DNA from: Paenibacillus sp. FSL R5-0912
GTDB taxonomy: Bacteria; Bacillota; Bacilli; Paenibacillales; Paenibacillaceae
DNA: 64,000 nt
Direction: 5' to 3'
Assembly: GCF_000758605.1 (NCBI RefSeq)
Contig: NZ_CP009282.1
Coordinates: forward strand, 5,084,001-5,148,000
Part shown: positions 59,417 through 64,000 of the stretch, one piece after another
Layout: each line of letters starts with the position of its first letter
How positions within the stretch are numbered: the stretch's first letter is position 1
Position numbers and translations under genes: made by a program
Notes under the pieces: generated by a model
Database searches by the model: none
Seen by the model: only the letters and a program-made list of their open reading frames with translations
Told to the model about the DNA's origin: nothing

Positions 59417-60364
59417 CTAATGATCGCGTGACATCAAATAATCCGCAATTTCAAGCAGCCGGGTATGATCCTGAAATCCGCCCTCAAGGACCGCGCTGTG
59501 TGCTTCAGCGGTCAGCCGCTTCACCTCTTCACGCGAGGCTTCCAGGCCGATGAAGTAAGGATAGGTCACCTTTTGCTGCTTGATATCACTGCCGGTTTTT
59601 TTGCCCAGCTTGCTCTCATCGCCGACCAGATCAAGGATATCATCCTGAATCTGAAAAGCCAGACCGATCTGCGTTCCGAACTGGCGAAGCGCTTCCAGCT
59701 GACGCTCATCCGCACCGGCGATTCTGCCTCCTGCCAGCAGCGAGAAGATCATCAGATCGCCTGTCTTATGAAGATGGATATATTGAAGCTGATGCAGATC
59801 GGTTAAGCCCTGCTCGCCTTCCATATCGGCAACCTGCCCGCCGACCATGCCGCGCGGACCGGCCATTTCGGCCAGATCCTCAACGATGGACAGCACATTC
59901 TCTGCCGGAACGCCAAATTTACGCGAAGCTTGTACCACGCTATAGAATGCATGCGTCAGCAGTGCATCCCCGGCCAGAATCGCCGCAGCTTCCCCGAAGA
60001 CCTTGTGGTTCGTGAGCTTCCCGCGCCGGTAGTCGTCATTATCCATGGCTGGCAGATCATCATGAATCAATGAATAGGTATGCACCATTTCAATCGCTGC
60101 CGCTACGGGCAGCGCAGCCTCACGGCTGCCGCCAAGCGCTTCACAGGCGGCGATGACCAGCAGCGGGCGCAGGCGTTTGCCTCCGGCCTGCAGCGAATAG
60201 TCCATCGCCTCCCTGAGCACCTGAGGCACAGTCCACTGCGCAGGCAGGGTTGCCGTCAGTGCATCGGCAACCCAGTGTCCCACCTCTGCAATATACTGCT
60301 CAAGCGGTGCGCGCCCGTGTGCTTCCGCTTCACTGCTGCCCGGTTCCAGCTCAGAACGACTCAT
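59417..60364 (-). CDS. ispA: Farnesyl diphosphate synthase (geranylgeranyl/polyprenyl synthase family)
   Basis: About 315 residues. The first aspartate-rich motif is DDLPAMDNDD near residue 90, the second is DDILD near 235, with the chain-length region before the first motif of FPP type. The N-terminal ALREAMDYSLQAGGKRLRPL family block is intact. It condenses IPP with DMAPP and GPP to make FPP for quinones and undecaprenyl phosphate. ATG at 60364 overlaps the end of xseB by 14 bases. The family usually starts close to here. Confidence 0.94.
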   Translation of the reverse strand: MSRSELEPGSSEAEAHGRAPLEQYIAEVGHWVADALTATLPAQWTVPQVLREAMDYSLQAGGKRLRPLLVIAACEALGGSREAALPVAAAIEMVHTYSLIHDDLPAMDNDDYRRGKLTNHKVFGEAAAILAGDALLTHAFYSVVQASRKFGVPAENVLSIVEDLAEMAGPRGMVGGQVADMEGEQGLTDLHQLQYIHLHKTGDLMIFSLLAGGRIAGADERQLEALRQFGTQIGLAFQIQDDILDLVGDESKLGKKTGSDIKQQKVTYPYFIGLEASREEVKRLTAEAHSAVLEGGFQDHTRLLEIADYLMSRDH

Positions 60365-60608
60365 CGCCATCGCCTTCCAGCCGGGCTCCGAATGGCTTCT
60401 TGCGCAGCTCGCCATCCTCTACCGTAATCATCTCGATCTTGCGCTCTACCTGCTCCAGCTTACTGCCGCAGAGCTGCGACAGCTTCATTCCCTGCTGGAA
60501 TAAATCAATCGCCTTCTCCAGGGGAACGTCGCCATGCTCAAGCTCGCGTACGATTCCCTCCAGGCGCTCCATGGCTCCCTCAAAATCCAGTTCCGCTTCC
60601 TTTGCCAT
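60351..60608 (-). CDS. xseB: Exodeoxyribonuclease VII small subunit
   Basis: 85 residues, helical, with the core FEGAMERLEGIVRELEHGDV then LEKAIDLFQQGMKL, the XseB signature. It coats the coiled coil of XseA to form the ATP-independent single-strand exonuclease. Start ATG at 60608 follows AGGAGG a few bases upstream. It overlaps xseA by 29 bases and ispA by 14, so all three are coupled. Confidence 0.95.
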   Translation of the reverse strand: MAKEAELDFEGAMERLEGIVRELEHGDVPLEKAIDLFQQGMKLSQLCGSKLEQVERKIEMITVEDGELRKKPFGARLEGDGDESF

Positions 60609-61965
60609 TCGTTTCAACATCCTCCTTCATTCCCCATACCTGGCAGTTTAGCTGTCCGTCATTAAGCTTTATGTTCACCTTATCGCCTACTTCAACTTCC
60701 TTCAGCGATTTGATTAAATGCTCTTCCTTCTCATCGTACACGAGGCTGTAGCCCCGTGACATCACCTTGAGCGGGCTGAGCGCATCCAGATGGCGCAGCT
60801 CAGCCACATAGCGCGCGCGCTTATCCTGGAAGCGCGCCTGCATCGCCCCCGTCAGCTCACGGGTAAGGCTATCCGTGCGCCGGCGGGCAGCGCTGATGCT
60901 ATCCCGCGGATGGAAGCGCTGCAGGCTCTGATGCAGCAGCGCGCTGCGCCCCTGAGCGCGGCTGTGCCTTGCCTCGGCTGCGCGGACCAGGGCCGCGCGC
61001 AGCATGTCCAGCCGCTGCGCGTGCTGGGCCAGCTGCCGGCGCGGGCCGGCCAGCGCCAGCGAGCGCTGCAGCGCCGCGAGGCGCTCGCCGCTGCGCTGGG
61101 AGCGGCGCAGCAGCCCTTGGCGCAGCCGCTGCTGGGCGGTGCGCAGCTGCCCGGCGAGCTCGGCTGCGCTCGGCACGGCAAGCTCCGCTGCCGCCGTAGG
61201 GGTTGCCGCACGGAGATCGGCGGCGAAGTCGGCGATCGTGAAGTCGGTCTCGTGGCCGACAGCCGAGATGACCGGAATCCTGGAGGCCGCAATCGCGCGG
61301 GCGACGGCCTCTTCATTGAAGGCCCAGAGCTCCTCCAAGGAGCCGCCGCCGCGCCCTACGATCAGCACATCGGCCTCGCCCATGGCGTTCAGGTTCTCGA
61401 TGGCCTTCACAACGGAAGGGCCGGCGCCTTTACCCTGTACAAGTACAGGATAGAGCACTACCGCCACCTGCGGATAACGGCGCTGCAGGGTGATGATAAT
61501 ATCCCGCACCGCCGCTCCTGTCGGCGAGGTAACTACACCGATCACGCGCGGGAACCGCGGCAGCGGACGCTTGCGCGCCGCTGCGAACAGCCCCTCCTGC
61601 TCCAGCTTACTCTTCAGCTGTTCGTAAGCCAGATACAGGCTGCCGATTCCGTCCGGCTGCATGTGGGTGGCGTAGAATTGATACTGCCCGTCCCGTTCAT
61701 AGACCGTCACGTTGCCTCTGGCAATGACCTTGGTGCCTTCCTTCGGTACAAAAGGCAGCCGCGAATTATGTGAAGCAAACATGATCGCCTTGATCCGGCT
61801 GCTCTCATCCTTCAGCGTGAAATACATATGCCCGCTTCCATGGTGGGTGAAATTCGATATTTCACCGCGGATCCATACATCGGAGAGCACTACATCCGAA
61901 TCCAGCTTCATGCGGATATACTTGTTAAGTTCCTTTATGGAGTAGACTTGCCGCTCTGCCGCCAT
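60580..61965 (-). CDS. xseA: Exodeoxyribonuclease VII large subunit
   Basis: 461-residue catalytic subunit. N-terminal OB-fold nucleic-acid-binding domain (VWIRGEISNFTHHGSGHMYF) followed by the catalytic core with GVVTSPTGAAVRDI, DVLIVGRGGGSLEELWAFNE and VISAVGHETDFTIADFAAD. The middle (about 270-370) is a long Arg/Gln/Ala-rich coiled coil, and this region is markedly GC-rich. Normal length. Cuts single-stranded DNA in mismatch repair. Confidence 0.96.
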   Translation of the reverse strand: MAAERQVYSIKELNKYIRMKLDSDVVLSDVWIRGEISNFTHHGSGHMYFTLKDESSRIKAIMFASHNSRLPFVPKEGTKVIARGNVTVYERDGQYQFYATHMQPDGIGSLYLAYEQLKSKLEQEGLFAAARKRPLPRFPRVIGVVTSPTGAAVRDIIITLQRRYPQVAVVLYPVLVQGKGAGPSVVKAIENLNAMGEADVLIVGRGGGSLEELWAFNEEAVARAIAASRIPVISAVGHETDFTIADFAADLRAATPTAAAELAVPSAAELAGQLRTAQQRLRQGLLRRSQRSGERLAALQRSLALAGPRRQLAQHAQRLDMLRAALVRAAEARHSRAQGRSALLHQSLQRFHPRDSISAARRRTDSLTRELTGAMQARFQDKRARYVAELRHLDALSPLKVMSRGYSLVYDEKEEHLIKSLKEVEVGDKVNIKLNDGQLNCQVWGMKEDVETNGKGSGTGF

Positions 61966-61974
61966 AAGCTTAGC

Positions 61975-62832
61975 CTACTTCAGGCCGTGGCGGCGTTTGG
62001 CCGCGATCAGCGTGTTGCTCATCAGCATGGTGATCGTCATCGGCCCTACTCCGCCCGGCACAGGCGTAATAAACCCGGCGACTTCACGGGCACTCTCGTA
62101 ATCAACATCACCGGCAAGCTTGCCGGTATCCAGGCGGTTCATTCCGACATCAATAACAACGGCGCCAGGCTTCACGAAGGAAGCATCGATGAAGTTAGCC
62201 CGGCCGATGGCAACAACCAGAATATCCGCCTGGCGGCTGAGTTCAGCCATGTTCGCGGTGCGTGAATGGCACATGGTTACCGTGGCATTCTCACGCTGCA
62301 GCAACAGGGACACCGGCTTGCCGACAATATTGCTGCGGCCGATAACCACAGCATGCTTGCCGGAAATATCAGTACCTGTCCGTTTGATCAATTCGATGAC
62401 ACCCGCAGGAGTGCAAGGGAGCAGACTGTCATCACCGATCACCAGATTCCCTACATTGACCGGATGGAACCCGTCAACATCCTTCTCCACGGAGATGGCA
62501 TTAATGACTGCCTTCTCTTCAATATGCTTGGGAAGCGGCAATTGCACGAGAATGCCGTCAATATCATCACGGCCGTTCAGATCAGCCACCAGTGCCAGCA
62601 GCTCCTCCTGGCTGGTTGCCGCATCCAGCCGGTGAACCTCGGAATGGAAGCCCAGCTCAATACATGATTTCTCTTTGTTGCGCACATAGACCTGAGAAGC
62701 CGGATCTTCACCGACCAGAACGACAGCAAGACCGGGCTTAACGCCACGTTCCGTAAGCTCTGCAACCTCCCGGGCAATGCTGATCCGAATTTCGTCCGAT
62801 ACCTGTTTACCGCTGATAATCGCTGCTGTCAT
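61975..62832 (-). CDS. folD: Bifunctional methylenetetrahydrofolate dehydrogenase/cyclohydrolase
   Basis: 285 residues. Signature VLVGEDPASQVYVRNKEKSC (Lys56-region catalytic) and the dinucleotide fold region AVVIGRSNIVGKPVSLLLQ, ending VPGGVGPMTITMLMSNTL. It interconverts methylene-, methenyl- and formyl-tetrahydrofolate with NADP. It lies between nusB and xseA, as in B. subtilis. Confidence 0.97.
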   Translation of the reverse strand: MTAAIISGKQVSDEIRISIAREVAELTERGVKPGLAVVLVGEDPASQVYVRNKEKSCIELGFHSEVHRLDAATSQEELLALVADLNGRDDIDGILVQLPLPKHIEEKAVINAISVEKDVDGFHPVNVGNLVIGDDSLLPCTPAGVIELIKRTGTDISGKHAVVIGRSNIVGKPVSLLLQRENATVTMCHSRTANMAELSRQADILVVAIGRANFIDASFVKPGAVVIDVGMNRLDTGKLAGDVDYESAREVAGFITPVPGGVGPMTITMLMSNTLIAAKRRHGLK

Positions 62833-62863
62833 GTAAGTCTCTCCCCTTTTGTCTATTTAACGA

Positions 62864-63313
62864 TTACAGATCCGCTCTAAGCGTATCTACATCCTGAATC
62901 ATCTTGCCGAGTACGCCGTTAACGAATTTACCGGAATCATCGGTGCCGAAATGCTTGGCCAGATCAATCGCCTCATTGACAGCTACCTTGGCCGGCACAT
63001 CGCTGGCAAAGATCATCTCGAACGTGGCCAGACGCAGAATCTGACGGTCAACACGGGACAGACGGCTCATCTGCCAGCCTTTGAGGTAATGCTCCAGCAT
63101 ATCGTCGATGGCCATTTTGTGCTCCCACACGCCGTTAACATGGGCGATCACATAAGCCTTCAGCTCGGTCTCGTCAGTGATGACGCGTTCGGTTTCGTTC
63201 TCATCTGCAGCTTCCTCAATCAGCATTTCTACAGCCTCGGTAACTTCCACATCATTCATTTCCATCTGGTACAGGCTCTGGACAATAATTTCTCTCGCTA
63301 AACGTCTTTTCAT
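62864..63313 (-). CDS. nusB: Transcription antitermination factor NusB
   Basis: 149-residue helical protein of the NusB fold. Start MKRRLAREIIVQSLYQMEMN and the C-terminal motif AKVAVNEAIDLAKHFGTDDS then GKFVNGVLGKM are the family hallmarks. With NusE it binds boxA RNA on rRNA transcripts and keeps RNA polymerase from stopping. The interior has extra acidic stretches (EEAADENETERV), typical of Bacillota. Confidence 0.96.
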   Translation of the reverse strand: MKRRLAREIIVQSLYQMEMNDVEVTEAVEMLIEEAADENETERVITDETELKAYVIAHVNGVWEHKMAIDDMLEHYLKGWQMSRLSRVDRQILRLATFEMIFASDVPAKVAVNEAIDLAKHFGTDDSGKFVNGVLGKMIQDVDTLRADL

Positions 63314-63456
63314 TTGTTCCTCCTACAGTCTTAACTAGCATACTTTGTATTTGAATTACTTAAATCTTCTTACCAAAAAACCGCGCAGCCGTTCTTCCGC
63401 AGGTCAGCAACTCAAAGTAACGGGTTCCAGGCTTCCGGGAGAAAGACTATCGCGGT

Positions 63457-63690
63457 TCATTTGAAGGGACGCCAGCGTCCGGACAGCCGGCTCACGAGCT
63501 CCTGCCACTGAAACAGGGGAGCCTGCGCGGTATCCTTTCTTTTGCCAAGCGTATATCCGATGAACACTACCAGTGCAAAGAACAGCATATCCCAAAAACC
63601 GCTAATCAGATAAATCAAACCGAGAACGACCCCGAAGGTAACTCCGGCAATTCTACCCCCGTGACTTTCCCATACTTCTCTCCAAGACAT
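63457..63690 (-). CDS. DUF2273 small membrane protein
   Basis: 77 residues: two membrane segments (AGVTFGVVLGLIYLISGF and MLFFALVVFIGYTLGK) then a soluble tail. This is the DUF2273 form found directly after amaP, with which it may form a membrane complex for Asp23-type proteins. 15 bp after amaP. nusB follows on the same strand. Confidence 0.88.
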   Translation of the reverse strand: MSWREVWESHGGRIAGVTFGVVLGLIYLISGFWDMLFFALVVFIGYTLGKRKDTAQAPLFQWQELVSRLSGRWRPFK

Positions 63691-63705
63691 AAGGGAAACT
63701 CACCT

Positions 63706-64000
63706 CTATTCCACTCGACTTTTGAAGCTTGGTGACTGTGTGAGGTTAGCAATATATACAGATACATCCGCTACCGGAATTCCGGTTGTTTCCTGGACGA
63801 AATCATGCACCTGGCGCTGCACCTCAGTAGTAAGCAGAGGCAGGGAATGCTCGCCGTCCACAACTGCACGGATCATAATTTCAAGTCCGGCCTGCGAGAC
63901 GCGGATTCGCGACTTCAGATCACGGATGCCCTTCACTTTGCCTGCAGCCTTGAGGCTGAGGTTCTCGATGGTTTCCATGGAGATCTGAATGTCCCCATAC
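63706..64000 (-). CDS. amaP: Alkaline shock response membrane anchor protein AmaP, N-terminus beyond window edge
   Basis: Only the C-terminal part is visible. It reads continuously from the window edge as YGDIQISMETIENLSLKAAG, then VKGIRDLKSRIRVS, with the Asp23-like end ITGIPVADVSVYIANL after TT/E. AmaP is an integral membrane protein that anchors Asp23-type proteins. The open frame continues past 64000, so the ATG at 63978 is not the start. It heads the DUF2273-nusB run. Confidence 0.82.
   Translation of the reverse strand, partial: YGDIQISMETIENLSLKAAGKVKGIRDLKSRIRVSQAGLEIMIRAVVDGEHSLPLLTTEVQRQVHDFVQETTGIPVADVSVYIANLTQSPSFKSRVE

Noticed and set aside
60790..61773. Long plus-strand open frame of 327 codons opposite xseA
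   Set aside because: It lies in the GC-rich, repeat-like coiled-coil part of xseA, where the opposite strand stays open by composition. No ribosome binding site and no family resemblance.

Overview
The window is chromosomal DNA from an endospore-forming member of the Bacillota, almost certainly Paenibacillus or a close relative. Two blocks keep the gene order known from Bacillus subtilis. One is nudF, an endonuclease Q-like gene, spoIIM, fur, yqzK, xerD, deoB and a purine nucleoside phosphorylase. The other is amaP, DUF2273, nusB, folD, xseA, xseB, ispA, dxs, tlyA, argR, recN, spoIVB and spo0A. Sporulation genes (spo0A, spoIVB, spoIIM, sda, mciZ), SLH-domain surface proteins and DUF2627 next to a branched-chain keto-acid dehydrogenase operon fit the same assignment. 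No rRNA, tRNA, insertion sequence, prophage or CRISPR array was seen.

Layout. 1-2.7 kb: end of a peptide-binding lipoprotein gene, an M20 amidohydrolase and a FadR-type regulator. 2.9-4.5 kb: an exosporium-protein-C-like gene and an acyltransferase. 4.7-18 kb, all on the minus strand: a peptide uptake and processing cluster. It holds a DppB/C/A/D/F transporter, an M20 peptidase, a PucR regulator, an Asp/Glu-type racemase, an M29-like aminopeptidase, AroM and DUF1177. Two tandem repeat arrays (3 x 51 bp and nine 19-bp units) lie between its two halves. 18-19.4 kb: a serine hydrolase. 19.4-26 kb: nucleoside salvage (pdp, two purine nucleoside phosphorylases, deoB), xerD, yqzK and fur. 26.4-31.3 kb: a second exosporium-like gene, spoIIM, endoQ-like, nudF, the small gene mciZ, a peptidase and the 33-residue prli42. 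31.3-38 kb: lipB and an E2/E1beta/E1alpha/E3 complex, then DUF2627. 38-42.3 kb: a repeat-rich gap and a heterodimeric ABC exporter. 42.4-44 kb: tdk, a small protein and a DinB protein. 44-45.8 kb: an AT-rich agr-like peptide-signalling locus. 46-51.2 kb: sda, an SLH-anchored nucleotidase, an XRE regulator and small unknowns. 51.3-64 kb: the spo0A to amaP block.

The most interesting region is 44.0-45.8 kb. It encodes a multi-TM membrane protein, an AgrB-type processing protease, a 39-residue AgrD-type peptide and a stand-alone LytTR DNA-binding protein. No histidine kinase and no receiver domain is present, and the peptide has no cysteine. This looks like a kinase-less signalling circuit. The second candidate is the DUF1177/AroM/aminopeptidase/racemase/PucR/Dpp cluster, whose substrate is unknown. 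Smaller points are a purine nucleoside phosphorylase paralogue with Asp at the base-recognition Asn position, a repeat that supplies the region just upstream of two ribosome binding sites in one operon, and several palindromic intergenic repeats.
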